From: Porphyromonadaceae bacterium UBA3327
Lineage (GTDB): Bacteria; Bacteroidota; Bacteroidia; Bacteroidales; Muribaculaceae
Reading direction: 5' to 3'
Assembly (NCBI GenBank): GCA_002361155.1
Contig: DERZ01000024.1
Span: 15,514 to 57,882 of the forward strand
DNA: 42,369 bases
The stretch's first letter is position 1; the number at the start of each line of letters is the position of its first letter. The translations under genes were made by a program, and so were the position numbers. Shown piece by piece: positions 15,257 to 23,851 of the stretch. The notes beneath the pieces are model-generated. The model searched no databases. It worked only from the letters and a program-made list of their open reading frames with translations, and was not told where the DNA came from.

Positions 15257-16807
15257 CTATTCTACGGAATCTCCTTCGCGCTGTTCCTCAGAGATATCTC
15301 CGGCAGTTACTTCTTCCATCTCTTCCGCCTGAGCCATTTCTCCGGAACATGACGTGGAATGCATCTTTTTGTATTCCGACGGAGTCATACCAATCACTTT
15401 ACGGAACGCGGCCACAAAACTAGCGGCTGTCTTGAATCCGAGTTCCTGATGAATTGCCCTGATTGTAAAATTTCCGTAATTATCCTGGTCCACAAGTCTG
15501 CGACAGGCTTCTGCGATCCTATATTCATTGAGATAAGTCTTGAACGACTTCCCGTATGTCTCATTGATTACAAATGAAACATATTTGGTATTCGACTTAA
15601 CAGTCTTTGCAAGCTGCGAAAGGCTGAAATCCTCCCCGCATATCATATTCACATTCTCCATGACAAGACTTATTTTTTCAACAAGCGCCTTTCTCTGTTC
15701 GGGCAGCATCAGGGAATCCGTCTTATCCTCCACGGCTGCCCGTGACAAAGTCTTTTTTTCACGCGCCGTCTGTTGTTCCCCAATAAACCCGCTCATTTCC
15801 CGGGATGAGAGCAACTCCCGATGACTTCTTCTCGATTTATATAACAAAACCGATACAAACGCCACTATACCGCCCAAAACAACCACAAGTGAAATCAGGA
15901 AAAAATTGCCGTCCTGAAATATATTGTAAGAATTTTCATTCTGCTTTTTTTCAAAATCATCCAGTCGCTTACTTGCGGTACGAGCCTGCGCCGGATCGTA
16001 AGCCGATTCCGTAAGATTGAGATAATTCTCCTTATATCGCGCAGCCCGCACCGAATCCCCAAGATGATTGTACGCCACATAAAGGGCACGGCTCGCCATT
16101 ATTTCCTGAGCCTTATTACCTCCCTTCCGGATTAAGTCATATCCTCTCCTGTATTCCGCAACTGCCTCTTCGTAACGCTTGGTATTGTACAGAATCGCAC
16201 CTTTTCCCATCAATGTCGCGCCGATCAGTTCCGGACCCAGATTATCCTCCTCGGCCTGTCTTCGCGCGCAATCCATATAATACAAAGCGGAAACCACATT
16301 TCCCTCCATCATCAGCACGCCGCTTTTATTATAATACATATCAAACTTGCCGCGCTCGTCTTCATCCAGAATAAGAGAACTCTGTATGTCAAACCACTTC
16401 CGCGCCTCCTTCCTGTTTTCCATCTGGATATATTTTCGGGCGAGACTCTTTGAGAATTTGGATTCAAGCAGCTTGTTGTTCACCTCCACCGAAATCCTGT
16501 AACCCCTCAGATAATATCCGATCGCCTTCTCGTACTCCTCCATCATGTCATGAATGGTCCCCAGATTGCCGACACAAATCGCCTCTGCCGTCCTGTCTTT
16601 CCCTTTTTCGGCCATGTCAAGGGCCTGCGTGAAAAAAATGCGGGCATCCGGCAGCTTTCCCTCGTTCATGTATATCCGCGCATCCTCAATCTTCTGCCAC
16701 AGCGGCGAGATTACATCCTGCGCGTGCGCCCGGGTGACATTATATGCAATCCCAAGAATTATTATTATTGAAATTACGAATTTTCTCAACACTACACACT
16801 CTGACAC
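15257..16807 (-). CDS. Membrane-anchored TPR regulator with AraC-type HTH
   Basis: A 516-aa protein. A signal peptide or N-terminal anchor (VISIIIILGIAY, ending AHAQ about residue 30) precedes TPR-like helical repeats to about residue 285. One transmembrane helix follows at about 301-323 (FFLISLVVVLGGIVAFVSVLLY). A complete AraC-family DNA-binding domain lies at about 394-482: LSQLAKTVKSNTKYVSFVIN, YLNEYRIAEACRRL, IRAIHQELGFKTAASFVAAF and GMTPSEYKKM. The TPR part is predicted periplasmic and the HTH cytoplasmic. It is divergent from the 2235-aa secreted protein at 17033, with a 225-bp shared intergenic region containing a small palindrome. This matches the arrangement at 3196/5079 but with a different HTH class. 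Target and ligand are unknown. A start a few codons later (GTG or TTG) is also possible. Confidence 0.85.
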   Translation of the reverse strand: MSECVVLRKFVISIIIILGIAYNVTRAHAQDVISPLWQKIEDARIYMNEGKLPDARIFFTQALDMAEKGKDRTAEAICVGNLGTIHDMMEEYEKAIGYYLRGYRISVEVNNKLLESKFSKSLARKYIQMENRKEARKWFDIQSSLILDEDERGKFDMYYNKSGVLMMEGNVVSALYYMDCARRQAEEDNLGPELIGATLMGKGAILYNTKRYEEAVAEYRRGYDLIRKGGNKAQEIMASRALYVAYNHLGDSVRAARYKENYLNLTESAYDPAQARTASKRLDDFEKKQNENSYNIFQDGNFFLISLVVVLGGIVAFVSVLLYKSRRSHRELLSSREMSGFIGEQQTAREKKTLSRAAVEDKTDSLMLPEQRKALVEKISLVMENVNMICGEDFSLSQLAKTVKSNTKYVSFVINETYGKSFKTYLNEYRIAEACRRLVDQDNYGNFTIRAIHQELGFKTAASFVAAFRKVIGMTPSEYKKMHSTSCSGEMAQAEEMEEVTAGDISEEQREGDSVE

Positions 16808-16844
16808 GTTTCTGTTTTTTTGTTATCCAATGTAAAAATTTGAT

Positions 16845-16853
16845 ACAAAAATA
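16845..16853 (-). promoter_or_regulatory. Possible -7 element for the AraC-type regulator
   Basis: On the minus strand, TATTTTTG plus T (16846-16853, T at 16845) matches TAnnTTTGY. No TTTG is found at the expected -33 distance; that position is occupied by the palindrome at 16862-16876. A promoter needing an activator is possible. Confidence 0.4.
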
Positions 16854-16861
16854 GCAATTTA

Positions 16862-16876
16862 ATCGCATATTGCGAT
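16862..16876. promoter_or_regulatory. Palindrome ATCGCA-TAT-TGCGAT, possible operator
   Basis: A perfect 6-bp inverted repeat with 3-nt spacer in the AT-rich region between the AraC-type regulator and the 2235-aa gene. It overlaps the expected -33 region of the regulator's -7 element. Its role as a binding site is inferred from position and symmetry only. Confidence 0.4.
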
Positions 16877-16956
16877 AATTTTTCAACTATTTTGACACTT
16901 ATGACATTATATTTGCTTTATTTTCCGTGAAAATAAAATCAAAAAACTGCTTAAAA

Positions 16957-16989
16957 TTAGGATATGGCTGTATCTCGTCTTAAATTTGC
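16957..16989 (+). promoter_or_regulatory. Probable promoter for the 2235-aa gene
   Basis: TAAATTTGC at 16981-16989 is an exact -7 match. TTAG at 16957-16960 is a one-mismatch -33 element at 20-bp spacing. Transcription would start about 35-40 nt before the ATG at 17033. A second -7-like TATATTTGC at 16908-16916 lacks a well-spaced -33. Confidence 0.6.
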
Positions 16990-17032
16990 CACCATCAAAT
17001 CCAACAATATGTTTAACCTAATCTAATGAGTT

Positions 17033-20000
17033 ATGAGAAAAAGACTGACTCTCATCGCATGTCTGGCGTGCCTCTTTGGCGGTACAGGACTTACCGCCAC
17101 CGGCAGAGCGCCGGCGCCACCAGCCGACACAGGGATCGGGAGAACCGATTCTCATCGAAAGACAGTATCGACAAGTCTGCCGTACTTTAACGATTTCAAT
17201 GACAAGTCTGATTTTGAAGACTGGACTCTTGTCAACACTAATCCCTGCTTCTCATGGAAATGGAACCAGTACAGCGGGTACGAATACACGCCCTGCATCG
17301 AAATGAAGCAGGATTCGGACGATGGATTCGGCACCGCATCCGACAATTGGGCCATCTCCCCGGCATTTGAACTTGAACCCGGATTCACATATCTGCTTAA
17401 ATTATATATCAGCAACTGGTTTCCGGCATATCTCGAGGTACGTCTGATGAGTTCAACCGACATATCCGATCCCGGAACGCTTCTTTACACATACGAGGGC
17501 GAGGACCGGGGAACAAAGGAAATAGAATTCGAGGTTCCCTCCTCCGGCAACTGGCACATCGCCCTGTACGACAAGGCGCCATGGACAAACAACGGGACAG
17601 CCCTAAGATGTACCGTTGACATCGACAACCTTTCCCTCGAGGCCAAAAGCAACAACGCTGTTCCAGAAGCTCCCGGCGAACTGAGACAGATACCGGGAGC
17701 CAACGGAGAGATTTCCATGAGCCTTACATGGACCAATCCCACTCTGAGCAAAATGGGCGAGACGCTCGATATACTATCAAATGTACAGATATTCAAAGAC
17801 GGCACTCTGGCTGAAACCATCCGTGAGGATATCACGCCTGGAGCGAGGATGACCTGGATTGACCCCACCCCCACTCCTGGTGTCCACACCTACCGGGTAA
17901 TCGTGTCCAACAGTACGGGAGAGAGCGATCCCGCGGAAGTCAGCACCTTCATCGGCATCGATGACCCTGGCGCGCCATATAACCTCAATGTGGAGCACGA
18001 CGCCGACGCGTGCCTGGTGATGCTCGACTGGGAGGCTCCGGAGTTCGGACGCCGCGGCGGATGGTTCGACAGCAGCAGCCTGAGTTATCGAGTAGTACGT
18101 CAGCCCGGCGGGAAACTGCTGGCCAACAATCTCAAGGAGCTTTCGTTCGAGGATGAAGACCTTGCCGAATACGGCAACTATGTCTATGAGGTGACGGCAC
18201 GCACCGACACCGCTCTCGGAGGCACCGCGGTTTCCGATGGAATCCTCATAGGTTCCGGCACCTCCCTTCCAATCATAGAGGGCTGGGAGGACCCCAACAC
18301 ATATCCTACCTGGGAAATCGTCGACAACAACGCCGACGGACATACCATATTCATCAAGCATGCATTCGGACACGAAAGCAACAGTTGTATCGGCTGGAAC
18401 TATACCTCCACGGAAGTTGATGTCGACGAAAGTCTCTATTCTGCTCCAGTAAGGCTCGAAAAGGGGAGGAAATACCGCGCATCCTTCTGGATCAACGAGC
18501 ATGTCTACGGCTCATTCTCCCTCGATTTCTCATACGGCAAAGCTAAAAGCAAAGCCTCACAGACCAATTCAATAATCTCCTACTCGGGAATGACTACCGG
18601 AGGCGAATATGCGCAGGCCTCGGCCGAGTTCGAAGTCAAGGAGACCGGGACATACTACTTCTGTCTGCATCTGTTCGACTGCAGCCAGCATGCCCTGTGG
18701 TTCGATGATTTCCGCATCGAGGAGGTAGTGGACAAGAATATGGACGCCACCGCCGTGAGAAACATAAACAACTATCCGACAAGCGGCGACAAGCTGACAA
18801 CATCAGTAACGTACACCAACAGAGGAAAAGAGGGCTGCGACAACTTCAAGGTACAGCTCATTGATGACGACGGCACCGTGCTCGGCGAGAAGAGCGTGAC
18901 CGGCAAGCTCGCGGCAGGCAAGTCAGGCACTGCCGAAATTTCATGGACAGTACCCTCCGTTACCGGCAGATTCGCCATCCGCGGACGCGTCATAATGGCA
19001 GGCGACAAAGTAGAGAACGACAATATTTCAGCTCCCCTGTACCTCACGGTCCAGGAGAAAGGGAAACGTGCCGTCACAATCGGTACCGGGCAGCAACTAT
19101 CGGCCCGATTCCCATTTGACTACTATTCATACAACTTCTCCCAAACCATCTATCACGGCGAAGACCTCGGTTTTACCGCCGGCGACATCACCGGCATATC
19201 CTTCAAGGTACAGGGCGGAATGGACGGAACATTCCCCAAAGTCCCTTTCAGGATTTTTATAGGCAACACTACCGAGAATGACATGTTCAAAGGCTGGATG
19301 CCTGCAGACTACTCGATGACAAAAGTGTTCGACGGCACCGTCGACATTCTCCCCGGCACTACCGAGATACATATTCCCTTCGACACCCCGTTCAGCTACG
19401 GAGGAGGAAATATATGTCTGCTTGTGGCCGGAGACCACGATCCCACCCTGATGCTCGACAAAGGCTACGGTCTGAACAACTACGTGACTGAGGCAGGAAT
19501 CGGAGCCACCCGCGTATGGAACAACACTGCCGTAAAACCTGATCCCGCCAATCCCGACCAGACAGTGGGAGCATACTACAGCACCCGTCCCGACGCCACG
19601 TTCTTCCTTGACCAAAGCAAGACCGTCAGAATCACCGGAACCATCACCAACCGCGAGGGCAATCCCGTTGAGGGAGTGACTGTAACCGGTTCAAATCCGA
19701 ACAACAACATCAAGGCCGTGACCGACGCCGAGGGCCGGTATGAGATTCCCCATTTCCCCGCTGGCTGGGGATCGGCAAGTCTCGAAGCCAATAAGGAAGG
19801 CTATCAGACGGGCCGGCTCTACGGCCAGGTAAAAGCCGGAGAGCACGCCGTGATCGACTGCAACACATTCGCAAAATGCGCCGTCGTCTCAGTCAAGGGA
19901 AAAGTCTGCACGGCAGTTGACAATACGACCCCCGTGAGCGGAGCAAAAATCACAGCCGCCGGCGACAATGATCTGAGTGCCATAACAGATACAGAAGGAT

Positions 20001-23000
20001 GCTTCGTTCTTGAAGGCGCCCTCGCCAACAAGGCTTATCCCATACTCACCATAGAAGCCGACGGATACAAACCTCTCAACTGGGGCGGAACACAATTCTA
20101 CGACTACTCCGGATCGGGAGTCTACGAGATGCCGGCCATCAACATGACCCCGGTCACCGCAGCACCTTTCTCAGTGACGGCAACGGATTGCGGCGGCAAA
20201 GCCGAAATCTCGTGGGAGGTTCCAGTGGACGACATTCCCCTGTCGAAATGCTCCGACGATATCGCCGGACAGTTCGGAGGCCCCCAGACTCTTTCGATAG
20301 CTCACCGTTACTCTCCTGAGGACCTTGAGAGTCTCGGTGTCGACGACAGTCTGCTACTCAAGGCCATACGCTTCATGCCGATGTGCTATTCCCAATATTA
20401 TCTGGCTATCTGGCAAGGTCCCGAAGGCAACGAGTCTCCGGTATATCTGGAGAAAATCAATGTCTCCAATTTCAAGCAGTGGAACGAGTTCATACTTTCC
20501 AGGCCTTATAAAATCGACCCGACCAAGAGTCTTCTGGTGGGTCTCAAGATCAAGAGTCCTGCCGGTTCTTATCCTATCGGATTCGACGCAGGACCTCTTA
20601 ACGACGGAGGCGACGTGCTTTTCGAACCCACAATGAACGAATGGAGCACCGCCCACGAAATTCTCGACAACATGGACTACAACTGGGCCATCCAGGCTGT
20701 ATTCGGCAATAATCCCAACTCCGGTACTGTCCCATGGATCGAGCCTGTGCAGACCGCTCCGGCTGAGAAAAAGTCAATCAGCCTGAACGATGCCTCTCCG
20801 GAAGACCTGATGGCACTCAACCGTCCCGTAACAGAGGAGGAAGAATATCCGACATCAGGAAAAAAATGCGGATTCAAAATGCTCGGCGCCCCCATGCATG
20901 CCCCCAAGGCCGGCAAGGCTGTCAAGAATGAGTTCAAGGGTTATGACGTCTACCGGCTGACACCGGGCCAGGAGAGCGCCTACATGGGAATGTGGACCAA
21001 GGTCAACAGCGAACCCCTCACAGAAACATCCTTTACCGACGAGACATGGGGCTCTCTTGATGACACGCCTTACCGCTACGCGGTGGTCACCTATTACGGA
21101 AACCCGTATCAGGCCGGTCTCGGCGTAACATCCTCCGCCACATTCTCCGACGGCATCGACAAGGGCCATTATTCAAAAGTGACCGTCAATGTGACCGCCG
21201 ACAGAGGAAATGCAGACGGAGCCATGGTCTATCTTGTGGGTGACGGGAAGGCGATTCAGAAGACCGTCGAGTCAGGAAAGACATCCGTGACATTCGACAA
21301 CGTACGTTTCACCGACTATACGGTGAAAGTACTAAAGCCTTACTACACCCCGGCCGAAGTTCCTCTCACAGTTGGCCAGTCCGAAACCGACAAGGATGTA
21401 CGCCTTGTATTCTCAGCACCGGCGCCGAACGACATGTTCGCCGTGGATTATATCAACGAGTCACGCCTGTCATGGGAAACTCCCTCTCCCGCAACCGGCA
21501 TGGATCTTGATCCGGGCGACTGCAAACCCGGTCAGGTTCTTCCATCCCTCAATGTCGGCAAGGAGACAATCATAGGAACACGCCTCACCCCCGGAATGAG
21601 GACTGGATATGATTACACCGACCTCTATGTGGACCGCATCAGCTTCTATGCCAACGCAGCCACTACCTACTATCCGGTGGTATGGCGCCACAACCTCCTT
21701 CCGGATCTTCCGATATGGGATCAGGAAATTATGGAAGAAGAGCACGAAATCTATCGCGAGGAGTACAAGGTTTCGGCCGATGAAGTTGGCACATGGGTAA
21801 CCGTGAAACTCGCCGAACCGGTGAAACTCAACCGTGATGACGCTTACTACATCGGATACGCGGCCACCACTACAGGCGAACACGCTCCGTTCGTGCTCGA
21901 CGATTCGGGTTCGGCCAACAACGAATACATGTGGTATTATGACTTCAGCCAAAAAGATGCCTGTTACAAATGGCTACGTCCCAGCATGCCCGGCGCGTGG
22001 ATGGTCAAGGCTCACCTCACCGACACCCCCGACGGGATCAGCATCGACAAGGAACCGGTGAAATATGACATCTACCGTCTTGCCGATTCCGCAGCCGACA
22101 ACGAGCAGTCATGGAATAAAATCAACGACGCGCCGCTCTCCGAAACCGACTACATCGATACTTCTTGGAAAGAACAGCCCGACGCGGACTACCGCTATGC
22201 GGTCAAGGCTGTCTATGATGCTGATTTCGTGTCTGCTCCGGCTCTATCAAAAAAACTTTCGAAGGGGAAAGTAGTTCTCGTCAATGTGGAATTGTCCACC
22301 GACAACGGACTCTCGCCCGCAGGTGCGAAAATCACAATGACATTCGGCAAGAATGTCTACCGCGCAGAAGCAGATGCCGACGGGAAGGCCGAGATTCCGG
22401 AAGTGGCGAAAGTGCTGGCTTATGATGTCAACGTAAGTCTGCCGGCCTATGAGGAAATCGACACTAAGGCGAAACTGACAGGCGACATAGTCTCACTCGG
22501 CTATAAGCTTTCCGAAATACGCGAGAACCCCGTATATCTCGAGGCCGTACCAGCGTCCGACAATTCCAGGGTAAACCTGACATGGCGCGAGCCGGGAGCA
22601 TACGCACCCTCCGAAGGCTGGGTACACTGGGACAACGGCAAACCTTATGGCGGCTACGGAACCTCCACTGGATTCTGCGCGGCAGCACATGCCTACACTC
22701 CCGAGGACATTCTCGAAAAAAGGATGAAGGAATACGACATTACCAAAATTTCCATCTTCCCGACAAGCAGTAAGGACAACCCCGTGTCGCAGAATGCCAT
22801 CTGGGTCGCCAAGATCTGGAAAATCGACATGAATACCGGAAGCACCACCGAGGTTGCCAGCAGCCAGGGCAAGGACATCCGGCTCGACAGCTGGAACGAG
22901 ATTGAATTCGAGGAGCCTTATCACATCAACGGCGACGAGACGCTCCTGATAGGCTATGAGTTCTACGGCGCCGGAAACGCCATGGGCATAGACCAGGGAC

Positions 23001-23740
23001 CCTGCAAGACCGGACGCGGCGACTGGGCCAACTTCGGACAGGGCTGGATCACACTTCAGTCAGCGGTAAGCAACTTCAATTACAACAATCTCATCCATGT
23101 CTACATGGAAAATACCGGAGAACCATCGGCCAATGGCCCACGCGTTGTGCCCGCGGGCAAGACGCAGCCGGTACTCAGCGGCGTCAGGGCAGATGTAACC
23201 ATGTCGGAATTAAGCATCGGCAAGGCAGTCAGAGCCGACCATCCACAGCTCGTATCAGGCTTAAAGTATCCACACAAGGGATACCTGCTCTACCGCTTCA
23301 ATGTCAAGGACGAGAAGAATGAATCCAGATGGACACAACTCAACACCACTCCGGTTTCCTCGACTGAGTTCTCCGACATCAACTGGAAGAATGTGGCCAA
23401 TGGTGCGTACCGCTGGGCGGTCAAGGCGGTCTACACCACCGGCAATTCCGAACCTGAATTCAGTCTCGAATCCTATAACGAGGATGGTTCGGTGAGCGAC
23501 GTGGAGAGTATTGCGCCCGATGGGAATGTGCGTGTAGAGCTTATATCACGCGACCGACTGCTTGTGGCGGTTCCGGCCGATGCAATGGTGAATGTGTGTG
23601 ATGCCGCTGGTCTCGGCATACTGTCGGCCGACATAAAGGCCGGCGAGAACATTATCGACTTCGATGTGACTGCGGGAATCTACATGATTCGCGTTACCGT
23701 AGGCAATGATGTCAGCACCTTTAAAATCATTATTGAATAA
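17033..23740 (+). CDS. Giant secreted modular protein with triplicated split-FN3 super-module (2235 aa)
   Basis: Predicted secreted surface protein of unknown function. Approximate order: signal peptide (1-24); choice-of-anchor-J jelly roll (45-205, SDNWAISPAF motif); FN3 x2 (212-410) joined by FIGIDDPG; second anchor-J (415-575); CARDB-like domain (580-680); beta-sandwich (690-860); two carboxypeptidase-regulatory-like domains (866-945, GNPVEGVTV..DAEGRY; 949-1030). Three super-modules begin near 1043, 1460 and 1833. Each is an FN3 head (EISW, RLSW, NLTW), a roughly 200-aa jelly roll, and an FN3 tail (YDVYRL, YDIYRL, YLLYRF). The first two are followed by a regulatory-like domain. The C-terminus (after about 2153) ends DVTAGIYMIRV...FKIIIE, a sorting-like domain. 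No catalytic motif is visible; an adhesin or glycan/protein-binding role is only inferred. The M6 protease gene follows on the same strand. Confidence 0.8.
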   Translation: MRKRLTLIACLACLFGGTGLTATGRAPAPPADTGIGRTDSHRKTVSTSLPYFNDFNDKSDFEDWTLVNTNPCFSWKWNQYSGYEYTPCIEMKQDSDDGFGTASDNWAISPAFELEPGFTYLLKLYISNWFPAYLEVRLMSSTDISDPGTLLYTYEGEDRGTKEIEFEVPSSGNWHIALYDKAPWTNNGTALRCTVDIDNLSLEAKSNNAVPEAPGELRQIPGANGEISMSLTWTNPTLSKMGETLDILSNVQIFKDGTLAETIREDITPGARMTWIDPTPTPGVHTYRVIVSNSTGESDPAEVSTFIGIDDPGAPYNLNVEHDADACLVMLDWEAPEFGRRGGWFDSSSLSYRVVRQPGGKLLANNLKELSFEDEDLAEYGNYVYEVTARTDTALGGTAVSDGILIGSGTSLPIIEGWEDPNTYPTWEIVDNNADGHTIFIKHAFGHESNSCIGWNYTSTEVDVDESLYSAPVRLEKGRKYRASFWINEHVYGSFSLDFSYGKAKSKASQTNSIISYSGMTTGGEYAQASAEFEVKETGTYYFCLHLFDCSQHALWFDDFRIEEVVDKNMDATAVRNINNYPTSGDKLTTSVTYTNRGKEGCDNFKVQLIDDDGTVLGEKSVTGKLAAGKSGTAEISWTVPSVTGRFAIRGRVIMAGDKVENDNISAPLYLTVQEKGKRAVTIGTGQQLSARFPFDYYSYNFSQTIYHGEDLGFTAGDITGISFKVQGGMDGTFPKVPFRIFIGNTTENDMFKGWMPADYSMTKVFDGTVDILPGTTEIHIPFDTPFSYGGGNICLLVAGDHDPTLMLDKGYGLNNYVTEAGIGATRVWNNTAVKPDPANPDQTVGAYYSTRPDATFFLDQSKTVRITGTITNREGNPVEGVTVTGSNPNNNIKAVTDAEGRYEIPHFPAGWGSASLEANKEGYQTGRLYGQVKAGEHAVIDCNTFAKCAVVSVKGKVCTAVDNTTPVSGAKITAAGDNDLSAITDTEGCFVLEGALANKAYPILTIEADGYKPLNWGGTQFYDYSGSGVYEMPAINMTPVTAAPFSVTATDCGGKAEISWEVPVDDIPLSKCSDDIAGQFGGPQTLSIAHRYSPEDLESLGVDDSLLLKAIRFMPMCYSQYYLAIWQGPEGNESPVYLEKINVSNFKQWNEFILSRPYKIDPTKSLLVGLKIKSPAGSYPIGFDAGPLNDGGDVLFEPTMNEWSTAHEILDNMDYNWAIQAVFGNNPNSGTVPWIEPVQTAPAEKKSISLNDASPEDLMALNRPVTEEEEYPTSGKKCGFKMLGAPMHAPKAGKAVKNEFKGYDVYRLTPGQESAYMGMWTKVNSEPLTETSFTDETWGSLDDTPYRYAVVTYYGNPYQAGLGVTSSATFSDGIDKGHYSKVTVNVTADRGNADGAMVYLVGDGKAIQKTVESGKTSVTFDNVRFTDYTVKVLKPYYTPAEVPLTVGQSETDKDVRLVFSAPAPNDMFAVDYINESRLSWETPSPATGMDLDPGDCKPGQVLPSLNVGKETIIGTRLTPGMRTGYDYTDLYVDRISFYANAATTYYPVVWRHNLLPDLPIWDQEIMEEEHEIYREEYKVSADEVGTWVTVKLAEPVKLNRDDAYYIGYAATTTGEHAPFVLDDSGSANNEYMWYYDFSQKDACYKWLRPSMPGAWMVKAHLTDTPDGISIDKEPVKYDIYRLADSAADNEQSWNKINDAPLSETDYIDTSWKEQPDADYRYAVKAVYDADFVSAPALSKKLSKGKVVLVNVELSTDNGLSPAGAKITMTFGKNVYRAEADADGKAEIPEVAKVLAYDVNVSLPAYEEIDTKAKLTGDIVSLGYKLSEIRENPVYLEAVPASDNSRVNLTWREPGAYAPSEGWVHWDNGKPYGGYGTSTGFCAAAHAYTPEDILEKRMKEYDITKISIFPTSSKDNPVSQNAIWVAKIWKIDMNTGSTTEVASSQGKDIRLDSWNEIEFEEPYHINGDETLLIGYEFYGAGNAMGIDQGPCKTGRGDWANFGQGWITLQSAVSNFNYNNLIHVYMENTGEPSANGPRVVPAGKTQPVLSGVRADVTMSELSIGKAVRADHPQLVSGLKYPHKGYLLYRFNVKDEKNESRWTQLNTTPVSSTEFSDINWKNVANGAYRWAVKAVYTTGNSEPEFSLESYNEDGSVSDVESIAPDGNVRVELISRDRLLVAVPADAMVNVCDAAGLGILSADIKAGENIIDFDVTAGIYMIRVTVGNDVSTFKIIIE

Positions 23741-23756
23741 TATACTCTTTTTTGCG

Positions 23757-23788
23757 AAGAGGGGGCCGGTATGCCCCGGTCCTCTCTT
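23757..23788 (+). terminator. Hairpin terminator after the 2235-aa gene
   Basis: A 13-bp stem (23757-23769 with 23776-23788) with two G-T pairs and a 6-nt loop, GC-rich core GGGGCCGG/CCGGTCC. There is no strong T-run after it, so it may attenuate rather than stop transcription into the metalloprotease gene 64 bp downstream. Confidence 0.6.
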
Positions 23789-23851
23789 CCATATTCAAAT
23801 ATCCGATATAACTCTCCATGCATTGTTCTGACATAAGAAAGTCTTAAAGAT

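Noticed and set aside
13973..15352. A 459-codon plus-strand open frame opposite the Na/Pi cotransporter
   Set aside because: It lies antisense to a clear transporter gene, is rich in His/Arg/Glu in a way typical of antisense frames, and has no recognisable domain or signal.
16908..16916. TATATTTGC as the main promoter of the 2235-aa gene
   Set aside because: The nearest upstream TTTG is only 13 bp away, too close for a -33 element; 16957-16989 fits better.
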